From Desulfosporosinus sp. I2 (lineage in GTDB: Bacteria > Bacillota > Desulfitobacteriia > Desulfitobacteriales > Desulfitobacteriaceae), in contig NZ_JYNH01000018.1 in NCBI RefSeq assembly GCF_000960765.1, positions 1-56,818 on the forward strand: a stretch of 56,818 nucleotides of DNA, written 5' to 3'. The number at the start of each line of letters is the position of its first letter. Within the stretch, counting starts at the first letter, position 1. Below are positions 1 through 9,014 of the stretch, in pieces. A program made the position numbers and the translations under genes. The notes beneath the pieces were generated by a model, which was given only the letters and a program-made list of their open reading frames with translations, was not told the DNA's origin and did not search any database.

Positions 1-419
1 ATTTGATTGGCATTAGCAACCGTAGCTGTAAGACTTGTCGGTACTGACAAAGTACCATTGGAATTAGTTGTCCCAAAAACAGCAGAGGATTCTGAACTTG
101 TTCCAACACTGTTGATAGCCCGAACTTTGTAATAATAAGTAGTGTTCAATGACAAGCTTGAATCTATATAACTTGTGGTTTGTGGTGTAGCAATAATGGA
201 ATAAGTTCCAGTTGGCGAGGTAGACCTGTAAACATAATAGCCAGTTGCATAACTTGCGGGATTCCAGGTCAGGTTTATTTGATTGGTACTTGAAACTGTA
301 GCTGTGAGATTTGTCGGTGCTAATGGAGTACTTAGTGCTAAAGTGTTCTTCGGAAATATTAATGTTGAGATTAATAAGCAAAGTACAAGAGTAATTAATT
401 TAAAATTATACTTTTTCAT
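1..419 (-). CDS. Secreted fibronectin type III domain protein, N-terminal part (cut by window edge)
   Basis: About 139 codons are visible and the 3' end lies outside the window. The ATG at 419 follows a GAGGAGG ribosome site at about 8 nt. Residues 1-28 form a signal peptide (MKK..., a hydrophobic core, then a site near NTLA-L). Residues about 31-118 form one fibronectin type III repeat: APTNLTAT strand, LTWNPA, YYVYRS, then TYYYKVRAINSVG. A second repeat starts near residue 126 (VPTSLTATV) and is cut. Such repeats are typical of exported surface or carbohydrate-active proteins of Firmicutes; what the missing C-terminus does cannot be seen. The 105-codon open frame on the same strand at 64-381 is an out-of-frame shadow. 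Confidence 0.85.
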   Translation of the reverse strand, partial: MKKYNFKLITLVLCLLISTLIFPKNTLALSTPLAPTNLTATVSSTNQINLTWNPASYATGYYVYRSTSPTGTYSIIATPQTTSYIDSSLSLNTTYYYKVRAINSVGTSSESSAVFGTTNSNGTLSVPTSLTATVANANQ

Positions 420-554
420 CAATTTGCCTCCTCAAAAAATGGTCCCTTAACGAGGTGTTTATCAGTTCTTATTCTCTATTTCTCTATTCTTGTTTGTATC
501 TTGATAATCCTTCCTGCGAAGCAAACATTTCTCATAGAGAAACAATAATCAACG

Positions 555-582
555 AAAAAAGACTAGAAAAGTTTCTCTAGCC
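555..582 (-). terminator. Rho-independent terminator after the small membrane protein gene
   Basis: On the minus strand a GGCTAGA/TCTAGTC stem with a short loop is followed by six T residues. It lies about 35 nt after the stop codon at 619. Confidence 0.7.
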
Positions 583-618
583 TCAATGATTACGCACCTT
601 AAAAAAGTTATAGTTTCA

Positions 619-1023
619 CTAACGTAAAATACTTTGGTTCCCAAAAAGCTTTTTTAGCCAACAAGCAACGCATCTAAAGATCAGGTAAAGTATAAACGCA
701 ACTAAAAAACCCCAAAGGCCTTCAACAATATCCTGGAATTCCATATTACCTCGACCTGTTAATTTCTGCTCAATCTCTATGGCAAAAACCAGAACAACAA
801 GGACTGTAAACGTATAAATGAATGAAATTGCTGTTAGGCTATACCGAACAAGATACTTGAATAACTTATGTACAACTAAAAAGAGTACTATTCCCAAAAG
901 TCCAATGACTAAAAAATGTAGCTGTTTATCGTTGAGGTGAAGACCCAACGAATGAGTCAATAGGACTAATTTGTCGTGGAAATAGTTCAAAATGCTGGTT
1001 ATAAGTCTCAACGCATTACTCAA
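619..1023 (-). CDS. Small integral membrane protein, unknown function
   Basis: I chose the TTG start at 1023 because GGAGG lies 7 nt upstream; the longer open frame would overlap the next gene without a ribosome site. The product is 134 aa with three predicted membrane segments at about residues 35-56, 60-84 and 98-122, and a basic C-terminus (CWLKKLFGNQSILR). I do not recognise the family. It is the last gene of the leftward run that starts with the dehydratase-family gene at 2976, 71 nt after the activator gene, and is followed by a terminator. Co-transcription is likely, but a functional link to those enzymes is only an inference from position. Confidence 0.7.
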   Translation of the reverse strand: MSNALRLITSILNYFHDKLVLLTHSLGLHLNDKQLHFLVIGLLGIVLFLVVHKLFKYLVRYSLTAISFIYTFTVLVVLVFAIEIEQKLTGRGNMEFQDIVEGLWGFLVAFILYLIFRCVACWLKKLFGNQSILR

Positions 1024-1094
1024 TACATTACCTCCAAGCAGGCCTACATTATACACGCCGATCTCTATGCTAAAACAAGTATCTTGCGCCTCTC

Positions 1095-1889
1095 TCAAAT
1101 GTGATTGAGACCCTCCACACAACACCCAATCGCCCCATTAAACTGGGGCTCCTGCGGTATAATAATCCGCTTGCCCGACCCCGCTTCCAAAAGCTTACCT
1201 ACCGAACGATTATGTGCGACTCCTCCGGTAAAGACCAGAACCTCACCGGCGAATGAACGCAGGAGAGGTAAGATACGCTTCACAATTGTAGCATTAACCC
1301 CAGCCGCGAGTTCAGCTAAGGGGAAACCTTCCACAATCTTACCGATCAACTCGCTTTCACCAAACACGGCACACGTCGAGCTCAACTCCACCGGAGTATC
1401 TGCATATTGTCCCAGTTCCTCTAGTGACACATCAAGAATGCTCGCCATATTTTCTAAGTAGCGTCCAGAAGAGGCCGCACATTTATCGTTCGTCATAAAA
1501 TCGATCATTTTGCCATTTCGGATCTGGATGATTTTACTGTCTTGTCCACCCAGATCGACCAAAGTAAAATCCTTAAGCCCTGTCTGATAAATTGCCCCCA
1601 AGACATGCGCCTTAAGCTCCGGAATAGCGTCCCCACCGGCAAGCTCTAAAGTATTACGCCCATAACCAGTGGAAACTAAGCGATCCACCACAGGCAGTCC
1701 CAAAGCCTCAAAATTTACAGCCAGTTTTCCCCCTTGCTTGCGCCCATACTCTCGGTAAAAACGGATCGTATCCAAACTTTCCAATCGGAGGATTTCTAAA
1801 CCTTCCCCCTCTATCCTCTGCCGCATGAGGGCGATCTTCACGCTCCGGCTGCCCAAATCAATTCCACAAATAGTTTGTTGTTCAGACAT
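1095..1889 (-). CDS. BcrA/BadF/HgdC-type ATPase, activator of a 2-hydroxyacyl-CoA dehydratase-family enzyme
   Basis: 264 aa from the ATG at 1889, with GGAAGGGG 8 nt upstream. The longer frame to 1946 lacks a ribosome site. The acetate-kinase/Hsp70 (ASKHA) fold is visible: phosphate loop GIDLGSRSVK (residues 9-18), VDLGGQDSK (111-119) and FTGGVAHN near the C-terminus. Cys137 (NDKCAASSG) and Cys173 (SSTCAVFGE) match the two cysteines that bind the [4Fe-4S] cluster between the two subunits of such homodimers. In this family ATP hydrolysis drives one electron to very low potential, passed to a partner iron-sulfur protein. The partner is presumably the gene immediately upstream (1963-2976). The substrate is unknown. 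Confidence 0.9.
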   Translation of the reverse strand: MSEQQTICGIDLGSRSVKIALMRQRIEGEGLEILRLESLDTIRFYREYGRKQGGKLAVNFEALGLPVVDRLVSTGYGRNTLELAGGDAIPELKAHVLGAIYQTGLKDFTLVDLGGQDSKIIQIRNGKMIDFMTNDKCAASSGRYLENMASILDVSLEELGQYADTPVELSSTCAVFGESELIGKIVEGFPLAELAAGVNATIVKRILPLLRSFAGEVLVFTGGVAHNRSVGKLLEAGSGKRIIIPQEPQFNGAIGCCVEGLNHI

Positions 1890-1923
1890 GTGATGGCCCC
1901 TTCCAAAATGTTCGAAACAATTT

Positions 1924-1971
1924 CTAGTTTGGCACGACGATCGCATGGCCGAGGGACGTGTCTCATGACCC
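1924..1971. repeat. Half copy (fragment D) of the large palindromic element family
   Basis: This stretch matches the right-hand end of the element at 22544-22807 (CTAGTTTGGCACGACGA core, then ATGGC(C/T)GAG), at roughly 80% identity by eye over 45 bp. It overlaps the last two codons and the stop of the dehydratase-family gene (stop at 1963-1965) and sits between that gene and the activator gene. No left arm is present. Confidence 0.65.
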
Positions 1972-2976
1972 GATCATACTCAAAAAGGATTCCAATCTCA
2001 TCTTACTCCGAGCATCCAAGCCCGTTGGATTTTCTCCTTCAAGGGTTAGAATCGGGCAATCCAATTTCTTGCGTATAATTAAATCCTCGATCTGTCGATA
2101 GCAAAAACTTTGGGTATAATGGATAATCCCGTCAAGACGACGACGGTCCATCTCTGTCGCGATATCTTCAATCCGTTGAAATACTTGATAAGGATACGTG
2201 TATAACCGATACTGTTCGACAACGTCGTTCGTCTCAAAAGGCATTGAGAACTGCCTCTGGACTTCATTAAAAACAACGCGGGCTCCGTGTTGTTCTAGAA
2301 AATCGTATAATTCCGGAAAAATAGGTGGAACCCCGATAAAACCCAGACGGATTTCTCGACCTTTCCCTCGTGGGCCCGAACGAATCTGCCCCGATAAAGG
2401 CTCTCTCTTACGGGCAGTTTGAATAAAGTCTTGCATTTCACGGGCAAAGCTTTCGGGGTGACCATTAAAATCAGAACAGGAAACTTGGTAGAGGTGGTTT
2501 TCAAACCCACTTACGCGGTTTTCTTCCCAAGTCAGTCGATCTATTTCCCAAGCCAAAGCTCGGACCCGATCCAGCCGTTTCTTCTGTCGATTCACACCCT
2601 CCCAATCCGTGCCCATAGCTTCCATAAACTTATTGATTTGGAGACGGAGCATATCAGGATCTCGATCATATGGAAAAGCGAACGGGATAATTTCGATCCC
2701 CTCAACTTGCCAAGTTTCCATCAATGCATGGGTATTGCTACAATCTCCTTGGGTTACGGCAACAATGCGCTGAATCTCCGGATTACGCAAGGCCGTCGAA
2801 TACAACCCTTTAATCCAGCCACATACATTTCGGGGGTATCCGGCCAGCTCGGCTTCCTCCACTCGACGCATGGCTTCCGAACTAGTAATGAAACTATTGT
2901 TTAAATCGACTGGCGTATCTCCTGCTGCGTAAATTACTTCAACAGGCACCGTCGTGGTTAAACCGATTTTACTCAT
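1963..2976 (-). CDS. 2-hydroxyacyl-CoA dehydratase D-component family protein (HgdB-like, possibly double-cubane type)
   Basis: 337 aa, ATG at 2976 with AAGGAG upstream. The family signature is three well-spaced cysteines: Cys52 (NVCGWIK), Cys79 (GDCSN) and Cys292 (SFCYRQ), with further cysteines at 167 and 307. The two-half fold is suggested by RLGFIGVPP (210-218) starting the second half. Classical dehydratases need two such subunits; only one is encoded here, next to a single activator. That one-plus-one arrangement is seen in YjiM/YjiL-like and double-cubane-cluster proteins, so a non-dehydratase reductase is a real alternative. No CoA-transferase or hydroxyacid dehydrogenase is next to it. 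The last codons overlap palindromic fragment D. Confidence 0.8.
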   Translation of the reverse strand: MSKIGLTTTVPVEVIYAAGDTPVDLNNSFITSSEAMRRVEEAELAGYPRNVCGWIKGLYSTALRNPEIQRIVAVTQGDCSNTHALMETWQVEGIEIIPFAFPYDRDPDMLRLQINKFMEAMGTDWEGVNRQKKRLDRVRALAWEIDRLTWEENRVSGFENHLYQVSCSDFNGHPESFAREMQDFIQTARKREPLSGQIRSGPRGKGREIRLGFIGVPPIFPELYDFLEQHGARVVFNEVQRQFSMPFETNDVVEQYRLYTYPYQVFQRIEDIATEMDRRRLDGIIHYTQSFCYRQIEDLIIRKKLDCPILTLEGENPTGLDARSKMRLESFLSMIGS

Positions 2977-3118
2977 AATCGCTGTCTACTCCTTGTTTAA
3001 CCCTGTTTGAACTGACTCTCGGTTCTAGTTTAAAGGATCAAGCCTAAAATGTTAAGTATGTGACATTAGGAAGTTTAAATCTGTTTTTAAAATAAGTGGA
3101 TAATAATGGTATATAATC

Positions 3119-3148
3119 TTGATACCATGTTAGCATGAGGGTTATAAT
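3119..3148 (+). promoter_or_regulatory. Candidate sigma-A promoter for the Uma2 gene
   Basis: TTGATA (3119-3124), an 18-nt spacer, then TATAAT (3143-3148), lies about 115 nt upstream of the start codon at 3262 in an AT-rich gap. Confidence 0.45.
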
Positions 3149-3261
3149 AGTAGATAATTAATATACAATTTGCGATTAACAGAAGTTTACGCCTAAAAGC
3201 CAATACTGATTTTAATACTGAAGTCTCCACAAGTTGAAAGTTATTAAGGAGAGTGATTATT

Positions 3262-3840
3262 ATGCCACTATCCCAAGAAGAAAAAAAATACACGTATGCA
3301 GACTACTTGACATATCCAGAAGATGAAAGATGGGAAATTTTTGACGGTGTACCCTTAATGCAAGCAGCTCCTGCACCTATACATCAAGAGATACTGATGG
3401 AATTATCCAAACAAATCGCAGTCTATTTGACGGGTAAAACCTGCAAAATTTACCCTGCACCTTTTTGTGTAAGGCTGCCTGAAGGCTATGAGAAAGATGA
3501 TAAAGAAGTCAAAAACATTGTGGAACCTGATATTTCTATTATTTGCGATAAATTCAAAATTGATGAAATGGGTTGTAATGGGGCACCCGACATGATAATT
3601 GAAATAATTTCTCCGTCGTCAATTAAAAAAGACAGGTTTCTTAAGTTCAATATGTACGAAAAAGCTGGTGTTAAAGAATATTGGATTGTAGAACCTGATC
3701 AAAAACTTGTGAGTGTTTTTCTGCTTCAGACAAACGGAAGATTCAGTCGTCCAGAAATGTACACTGACGAGGATAGTATAAATGTATCTATCTTTCCCGA
3801 TTTAGTCATTAATTTGAGTACTGTTTTTACGGTCTCATAA
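3262..3840 (+). CDS. Uma2 family (DUF820) PD-(D/E)XK endonuclease-like protein
   Basis: 192 aa. The ATG at 3262 is 9-10 nt after AAGGAGAG; the GTG at 3253 is too close to that site. The family pattern is clear: YTYADYLTYPEDERWEIFDG near the N-terminus, VEPDISIICD (Asp90) and DMIIEIISPSS (Glu114), which are the expected metal-binding positions, then YEKAGVKEYWIVEPD. Uma2 proteins are numerous in some genomes and their role is poorly known; a nuclease fold is established, but activity here is an inference. The gene is convergent with mal and their 3' ends overlap by 14 bp. It has its own candidate promoter and looks like a solitary insertion beside the glutamate operon. Confidence 0.85.
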   Translation: MPLSQEEKKYTYADYLTYPEDERWEIFDGVPLMQAAPAPIHQEILMELSKQIAVYLTGKTCKIYPAPFCVRLPEGYEKDDKEVKNIVEPDISIICDKFKIDEMGCNGAPDMIIEIISPSSIKKDRFLKFNMYEKAGVKEYWIVEPDQKLVSVFLLQTNGRFSRPEMYTDEDSINVSIFPDLVINLSTVFTVS

Positions 3841-5092
3841 GCTCATGACCGTGGAAGTGATACTTCAACAGTGCTAAGGTCCTATTCATCTCATTATGCA
3901 CGATCATATACCCTTCATCCACCCCCATACCGGGTTTAGCCAGCATTTGGTCAGGCCGCGTTGCCAGCGATACATGCACTGCTGTCCGACCTCCTGCATC
4001 TGTTTCATTACAGGATCCTCCGACATAGGCACCCACTCCAAATTTCTTAGCATAGATTACCGCTTCAATCGTATTTTGAATTCCACCCAAGTCCGGAGTT
4101 TTAATTTGAACCATATCTGCGGCTTGCGCATCGACAAATTTGACGATATCTTCATACGTATTGCACCATTCATCCGCCACGATTTCCACGTTAACTCCTC
4201 GTACTTTTAAAGCGTCACGCAAAGACTTAAGTTGTTCAATCTGACCTTTTATACTTCCCGCATCCATCGGCCCTTCGATCCGCAAATGCAAAGGGGAAGC
4301 TGCTTTTTCCAACTTCGCAAAATAATTGACCATCTGCTCTGTATCATCCTTAAAAGCAATCCCAATCGTACCATAAACATCGATGTGCAAGACAGGACGA
4401 TAATCATCGCCACCCAATGATAGCACACGATTTCTAAGCCATTCTACATAATCTAAAAGTAGTTCACCATGGTTGCCCAACTTTGTCTCTACATGATTAA
4501 TTAAGGCATGGGGTAAAACCCCGGCTCGTTTAATAATTGCTTTATCAGCATTATCATAGCGGTCATCACCCGTTTGTGTAAAAATTGGTACAGGTTCAAG
4601 GACCATCGGAAGTTCATATTCTTTTACAATAACTTCTGTCATCGTTTTTTGATGAGCTTTAGCCACACCATCAAGAATTGCTTGGCTGATCCCATAACGA
4701 ATGGCAGTATGATAACGAACCCCATTTGGTCGTTTCGAATCCTCAATCTGACCCGCTAAATGTCGGAAAGAATCTAAGTTCTGCCCAATCAACATAGGAG
4801 CAATCTCTTCCATGATAATTGAAATAAATTCCTCAGCTAAAAAAAGCGGATCCCGACCACCCGCTCCAGAATATTGTACAGCAGCGCAATCCCCCGAAGC
4901 AACTTGTCCATCCTCCAAAATTAACATGACTGAAATCGACTCACCTCGTTGACGAACCGCCTTAAATCCCGGCGTCTGCGGTTCACCCAGATAAGCAAAT
5001 CCATCATGAGCAGCACCCGCTTTAATCGCTTGTTGATCATCAAAATAAAATCCCGTCAACCCAGGCGAAGCAATAACATCAATAATTTTCAT
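3827..5092 (-). CDS. mal: Methylaspartate ammonia-lyase
   Basis: Converts (2S,3S)-3-methylaspartate to mesaconate and ammonia, the step after glutamate mutase in the methylaspartate pathway. 421 aa from the second of two adjacent ATGs; GGAGG is 6 nt from it but only 3 nt from the first (5095), and Clostridium tetanomorphum MAL also begins MKI. Enolase-superfamily features are complete and numbered as in that enzyme: His195 (VLPHALIN), metal ligands Asp238, Glu273 and Asp307, and the catalytic Lys331 (VQIKTPDLGG). It follows glmE in the same direction, but the gap of about 470 bp holds a REP-like array and palindromic element A, so expression relative to glmE may be reduced or uncoupled. Confidence 0.96.
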   Translation of the reverse strand: MKIIDVIASPGLTGFYFDDQQAIKAGAAHDGFAYLGEPQTPGFKAVRQRGESISVMLILEDGQVASGDCAAVQYSGAGGRDPLFLAEEFISIIMEEIAPMLIGQNLDSFRHLAGQIEDSKRPNGVRYHTAIRYGISQAILDGVAKAHQKTMTEVIVKEYELPMVLEPVPIFTQTGDDRYDNADKAIIKRAGVLPHALINHVETKLGNHGELLLDYVEWLRNRVLSLGGDDYRPVLHIDVYGTIGIAFKDDTEQMVNYFAKLEKAASPLHLRIEGPMDAGSIKGQIEQLKSLRDALKVRGVNVEIVADEWCNTYEDIVKFVDAQAADMVQIKTPDLGGIQNTIEAVIYAKKFGVGAYVGGSCNETDAGGRTAVHVSLATRPDQMLAKPGMGVDEGYMIVHNEMNRTLALLKYHFHGHELMRP

Positions 5093-5111
5093 CATGATCC
5101 TCCTTTTTAGT

Positions 5112-5229
5112 GAAACAGGGGGACAGGTTCACTGTTTCACCAGGGAAACAGTGAACCTGTCCCCCTGTTTCTGCCCCTGTTTCTGTGAAACAAGGAACCT
5201 GTCCCCCTGTTTCATGTCCCCCTGTTTCA
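5112..5229. repeat. REP-like palindromic repeat array (CCTGTCCCCCTGTTTC family)
   Basis: A perfect 27-bp inverted repeat occupies 5112-5138 and 5145-5171 with a 6-nt loop. A further copy of its right arm follows at 5187-5213, then a partial one at about 5214-5229. The unit reads GAACCTGTCCCCCTGTTTC in plus orientation. No coding potential. It sits just upstream of mal and could form a strong hairpin in the glmE-mal transcript. Confidence 0.8.
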
Positions 5230-5247
5230 CAACCAACCTAAATACCC

Positions 5248-5578
5248 CCAAGGGGCTTAGCATCCTAAACCTCCCCAGCCTTCCGGGAATACCCGACCAT
5301 CCAACCTAGGATAGACGTTGCTTGAGACAGAGTGAACGCCTAAAGCAAGCAGCCCGCCAAACTTCACGAAAGCGACCCGGAAAACAGGGCTGAGCACAAG
5401 GATGTGCGAAGCCGGCCATGCGACACGGATGTCGCTTTGGACGGGTACCCTGTTTGGAGGCAAGCTTGAGTGACTAGTTTGGCCTGCGAGCGCCCGAAGT
5501 GAACGAGTCTCAAGCAACGTCCATCCCCAGCAACCCAGGTAATCCCGAGACACTTGCCAAGGGATGCTAACCCCTTGG
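5248..5578. repeat. Large palindromic element A (structured, about 330 bp)
   Basis: Nested inverted arms enclose the element: 5248-5265 against 5562-5578, and a perfect 15-bp pair 5314-5328 / 5507-5521. Inside are two small hairpins on the plus strand: GCAC-AAGGAT-GTGC (5394-5407) and GCGAC-ACGGAT-GTCGC (5420-5435), the second within a CCGGCCA/TGGACGG stem. The order and loop sequences match elements B (22544-22807) and C (29445-29785). The right outer arm overlaps the end of glmE, including its stop codon at 5567-5569. No gene is visible inside. Confidence 0.75.
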
Positions 5579-7021
5579 CCGCCCAACGAGCATCCCTTTC
5601 CCAATCGCATAAATATCATCGATGACCATCTGGAAGGACGGATCTCGATTCTCATCACGTCCGCGCTGAGCAATACGTTCTCGATGAAACTCCTTGATGG
5701 TTTCATCAAACGGAATATTTCCAAAATCTAAAAGCCTTACCGCACCCGCGGTATCCCGGGCTGGGAGAATTTTGCCCGCGTTATAACGGCTTGGTGCAAA
5801 CGGGACGTCAATCACTCCTGCTTGAAAAGCTCGCACAGTACCAACCGCAGCATCTCCCTCGCCTAGTTCGAGAACTCGATCAAGAATAGCCCTCGTTTCC
5901 ATCAGAATCATGGTCTCTTCTAAAGCCAGCTCTGCAGTCATGGGCAAAGTTTGGTCTTTCAACATACTTAGAACTTGCTTCGTGGTACGAATGCCTGCTG
6001 CATTAGCCTCTTTAGTGGGAATGCCGAGTGCTTCGTGCGGAGTTTTCACAATCACCTTAGACGCCTTACCTAAGGCAGCAGTCACTGCACCCCACGAAAT
6101 CACCCCATAGGCTTTCGCCTCATCTTGTGGAAAACCACCCATCCATTGATGAAAGACCGTGGTGATCATCACCTTTGGATAACCTAGTTTTGCTAAATAC
6201 TCTTCCGCCAAAACAGGAAGAGTATGCAGAGCTGCAATATCTTGCATAAGATTACCACATTGACCGTAACCCAGCGTCAGGCTACGGACCCCTTGAGCTA
6301 CTGCAAAGATCCCTTCAAGAACTGCTACAGCATGGGAGATAGCAGGAGGAACAAGCGTCCCGGTTAATGGTCCGAACGGTTCACGGTTAATTTTAACCCC
6401 TCGCTCTTCGTAGAGACCGATAAGGCGGTCAACATACTGCCAGTATTTAATCGTATTTTCAATCGAAACGTCTTTAGAATACGGAATGTTATAAGAAATT
6501 CCGCCTCCTTCGTAATCTGTAAAGCCACCAGCAATCGTCACTTCAGCAAGCAATCGAGCATCCGGAGTTCCATGCCGAACCTGAATTGGCACTTGAACAC
6601 TTTCTACTACACGCCGACAGGAGGCTACCCCATGGTTTACCGCTGGAAATCCATTCAACATCGAGCGTCCGATGGCTACACTTTCTTCTATGCCCGCCTG
6701 CGCTTCTGCATAACGGTTTTGCCGAGTATAAGAGTCGATCGTGGAGGGCAGAAAATCTGCTCCCCCTTCATCTTGAAGGAAACGCAACAGTTCAATATGT
6801 TCATTGAGCAGAGCTACTCCGGCACGCGGTTGGGCAAAGGTGATTCCTTTAGCTTTCCCTTCGGCAAGTTTTTCTGCAAAAATTTTACTTTTGGGTAATG
6901 ATTTTTGATACGCTACAGCTTCCTCAAAGTCAACATCCTTACCAGTCTCCCATTGCCCCAAAACTTCCAGCCGCTGACGTTGAAATTCCTCAGCATCCAT
7001 TTGTTGAACGGTTAATTCCAT
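5567..7021 (-). CDS. glmE: Glutamate mutase epsilon (catalytic) subunit
   Basis: Catalyses, with GlmS and adenosylcobalamin, the carbon-skeleton rearrangement of L-glutamate to (2S,3S)-3-methylaspartate. 484 aa, the usual size (about 483). ATG at 7021 after AGGAGGGG. Family landmarks include [18 protein letters not shown] and the conserved run [21 protein letters not shown] in the middle, consistent with a TIM barrel that binds glutamate and the corrin. It lies 16 nt downstream of glmL in the operon. The last codons fall in the right arm of palindromic element A, so the C-terminal GRPRG may be supplied by that element. Confidence 0.96.
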   Translation of the reverse strand: MELTVQQMDAEEFQRQRLEVLGQWETGKDVDFEEAVAYQKSLPKSKIFAEKLAEGKAKGITFAQPRAGVALLNEHIELLRFLQDEGGADFLPSTIDSYTRQNRYAEAQAGIEESVAIGRSMLNGFPAVNHGVASCRRVVESVQVPIQVRHGTPDARLLAEVTIAGGFTDYEGGGISYNIPYSKDVSIENTIKYWQYVDRLIGLYEERGVKINREPFGPLTGTLVPPAISHAVAVLEGIFAVAQGVRSLTLGYGQCGNLMQDIAALHTLPVLAEEYLAKLGYPKVMITTVFHQWMGGFPQDEAKAYGVISWGAVTAALGKASKVIVKTPHEALGIPTKEANAAGIRTTKQVLSMLKDQTLPMTAELALEETMILMETRAILDRVLELGEGDAAVGTVRAFQAGVIDVPFAPSRYNAGKILPARDTAGAVRLLDFGNIPFDETIKEFHRERIAQRGRDENRDPSFQMVIDDIYAIGKGMLVGRPRG

Positions 7022-7037
7022 TTCTAGACCCCTCCTC

Positions 7038-8417
7038 CTAAAGTTCGACGATATGTTTTTTCATGATCCTGAGCGCGGCGAGTGGTGCCACTTCACGAAG
7101 TAAACCCATAGCCGCTAAGATATACTCTTTATCCAAATAAAAAGCAGCGTTTTGTGGCTTAAGTAGCATAGGTTCCTCTGGCTTAAAAACCGCTCCTTGT
7201 AAGATTTCCAAAACATCAGGGCGATGAAGAAGCACCCCCCCCGTCCCGATTACCACAGGTAGTGGCGTTAGATCTTTTCCATGCTGTACATAAGTTGCAC
7301 CGAAGGGTGTATAAACGACTTCAATCGTACCCACGTGACGATCCACAGATAAAGCGACGGCCATTCGACCCATAGCCACATCAAATTTGGCTTCCTCCTC
7401 TGTTTGAGGAATTCGCCAAGGATCTTGTTTACATAAACCCAGTTGACTTACCACTTGAGCCTCCGTCCAACCCAAATAGTCATTTAACCGTCTTCCCGCC
7501 GCCTCCACCAGTGCCTCTGAACTATAGCGCATTCCCAAGTCGCCCTCTACCGTTCGTTTGGCATATGGCTCTGGTAACCCTTTGAGCATAACGCCGGGTT
7601 TACTGGGATCCCCCTTAGCAATCGAATGGACATCCGTTGTAGCCCCTCCGACATCCACAATCATCAACTCTCCCATTCCCCGTTCCGAACCATGTCCCTG
7701 AGCCAAAAGTTCAGCCGCAGAAAGGACAGCTGCTGGGGTCGGCATCATAATTCGTTCCAGGAATTCCTCGGCAGAGTCTAAACCCTTAGCCCGAATAATG
7801 TGAGTTAAGAACACATCCCTAATCGCCAAACGTGCCGATTCTACTGATAATACGCCAAGCTCGGGCATCACATTATCTGCTACAACCACAGGATGATGTT
7901 GTGTTCGCAAGATCTCTGCAGCCTGTGCAGACACCACCTTATTTCCCGCAATCACAACCGGGAGGCTCTGAGGAAGTAGAGTAAGCATTTTGGCATTTTT
8001 TAAGAGGATTTCTTTATTGCCACCGTCAGTTCCCCCCGCTAACAAGAGCATATCTGGTTTTGAACTTATTATGAGTTCAAGATCATCTGGCGTCAGTTCG
8101 TAGCTAAAAACTTGAAGGACACGTGCGCCTGCTCCGAGGGCTGCTCGCCTGGCTGCTTCTGCCGTGAGTTCTTTTACTAAACCGCTGGCAATCATTTTTA
8201 ACCCGCCAGCTGCACTACTGCAAGCGAGCTTGCGAACAAAATTCCAGCCTCCTACTGGCTCAGGAATCTGGGCCAATGCAGCCTGCAAACCTTCCATAAT
8301 ATTAGTTTTAATGGTCGTCCCCGCTCGAGCCGTGCCTACTATATCCTCTGAATCTAGGTCTGCAATGGTCACTTTAGTGAACGTACTGCCAAAATCAATG
8401 AGAAGGACTGCTTGCAA
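7038..8417 (-). CDS. glmL: GlmL/MutL family reactivation protein for glutamate mutase
   Basis: 459 aa, TTG start at 8417 (GGGGGA about 8 nt upstream), 14 nt after glmS. An ASKHA ATPase fold is evident: [13 protein letters not shown] (residues 4-16), [13 protein letters not shown] in the first half, and [14 protein letters not shown] as the second phosphate/adenosine motif. GlmL-type proteins are encoded between the two mutase subunits in glutamate fermenters and are thought to act as a chaperone that releases inactivated cobalamin or maintains the enzyme. Position between glmS and glmE supports this assignment. Confidence 0.94.
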   Translation of the reverse strand: MQAVLLIDFGSTFTKVTIADLDSEDIVGTARAGTTIKTNIMEGLQAALAQIPEPVGGWNFVRKLACSSAAGGLKMIASGLVKELTAEAARRAALGAGARVLQVFSYELTPDDLELIISSKPDMLLLAGGTDGGNKEILLKNAKMLTLLPQSLPVVIAGNKVVSAQAAEILRTQHHPVVVADNVMPELGVLSVESARLAIRDVFLTHIIRAKGLDSAEEFLERIMMPTPAAVLSAAELLAQGHGSERGMGELMIVDVGGATTDVHSIAKGDPSKPGVMLKGLPEPYAKRTVEGDLGMRYSSEALVEAAGRRLNDYLGWTEAQVVSQLGLCKQDPWRIPQTEEEAKFDVAMGRMAVALSVDRHVGTIEVVYTPFGATYVQHGKDLTPLPVVIGTGGVLLHRPDVLEILQGAVFKPEEPMLLKPQNAAFYLDKEYILAAMGLLREVAPLAALRIMKKHIVEL

Positions 8418-8431
8418 GGTCCGTTCCCCCT

Positions 8432-8851
8432 TTAATCTTCAGTCATGCCTAAATCTCTACGTAAATCTTCGATTGGAGTCTCTGGCATAGTTCCAGGTGG
8501 ATAAACCCGGTCAAAACCCATGGCCAAAAACCGTTCTTTAACTGACTCAAAATCCTGTTTCCCACAGACTAAGTTACCACCGACATACATAAGGATATGA
8601 CCGATTCCCGTTTCCTGGCATTTTTCACGTAAACCTCGGCAATCCATCTCTCCATGTCCATATAAGGATGAAACCAAGATTACGTCAGCGTTTGTTTCAA
8701 TAGCGGCATGGATGAACTCCTCCTGTGTGGCAAGCACACCGATATTGATCACTTTAAAACCCGCTTGAGTAAAAGCAAAATCCAAGATCCGATTTCCCAC
8801 AGCATGAACATCTGATCCGATGACCCCTAACACCAAGGTTTTTTGTTCCAC
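8432..8851 (-). CDS. glmS: Glutamate mutase sigma (B12-binding) subunit
   Basis: 139 aa. I chose GTG at 8851: AGGAGG is 7 nt upstream of it but only 1 nt from the ATG at 8857, and the resulting start [14 protein letters not shown] lines up with the [14 protein letters not shown] start known from C. tetanomorphum. The cobalamin signature Asp14-x-His16-x-x-Gly19 (SDVHAVG) supplies the lower cobalt ligand; SSLYGHGE and YVGGNLV are the remaining B12-binding loops. Together with GlmE it forms glutamate mutase. It lies about 160 bp after murI, separated by a low-complexity repeat. Confidence 0.96.
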   Translation of the reverse strand: MEQKTLVLGVIGSDVHAVGNRILDFAFTQAGFKVINIGVLATQEEFIHAAIETNADVILVSSLYGHGEMDCRGLREKCQETGIGHILMYVGGNLVCGKQDFESVKERFLAMGFDRVYPPGTMPETPIEDLRRDLGMTED

Positions 8852-8919
8852 AATCATTCCTCCTGGTCTTCTAAGAAAATTTATCAGAACCTAAGCGCCA
8901 ACAAAGTAGGGATTCGTGG

Positions 8920-9014
8920 TTCATACTTCGCGCTTCGTGCTTCATACTTCATGCTTCATGCTTCATACTTCAGCCTCGTGCTTTCGCTTCGTGCCTCGCG
9001 CCTCGCGCCTCGCC
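8920..9014. repeat. Low-complexity CTTCATGCTTCGTGC-type degenerate repeat
   Basis: A run of imperfect 7-10 bp units built from CTTCATG, CTTCATA, CTTCGTG and CCTCGCG. It begins right after the murI stop codon and fills most of the murI-glmS gap. Similar pyrimidine-rich simple tracts occur at 22491-22540 and 29386-29433. Confidence 0.7.

Noticed and set aside
64-381. 105-codon open frame on the minus strand
   Set aside because: It is out of frame with the fibronectin-III protein, whose start, signal peptide and ribosome site are clear; the frame has no ribosome site.
5112-5229. CRISPR array
   Set aside because: The repeats are palindromic, unequally spaced and without unique spacers of constant length; no cas genes are near.
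5248-5578. Element A as a group II intron, HEARO or retron
   Set aside because: No reverse transcriptase, HNH endonuclease or intron domain V/VI sequence is present near any copy.
5257-5724. 155-codon open frame across element A
   Set aside because: It lies mostly in the palindrome and in the end of glmE in a wrong frame, with no start context.
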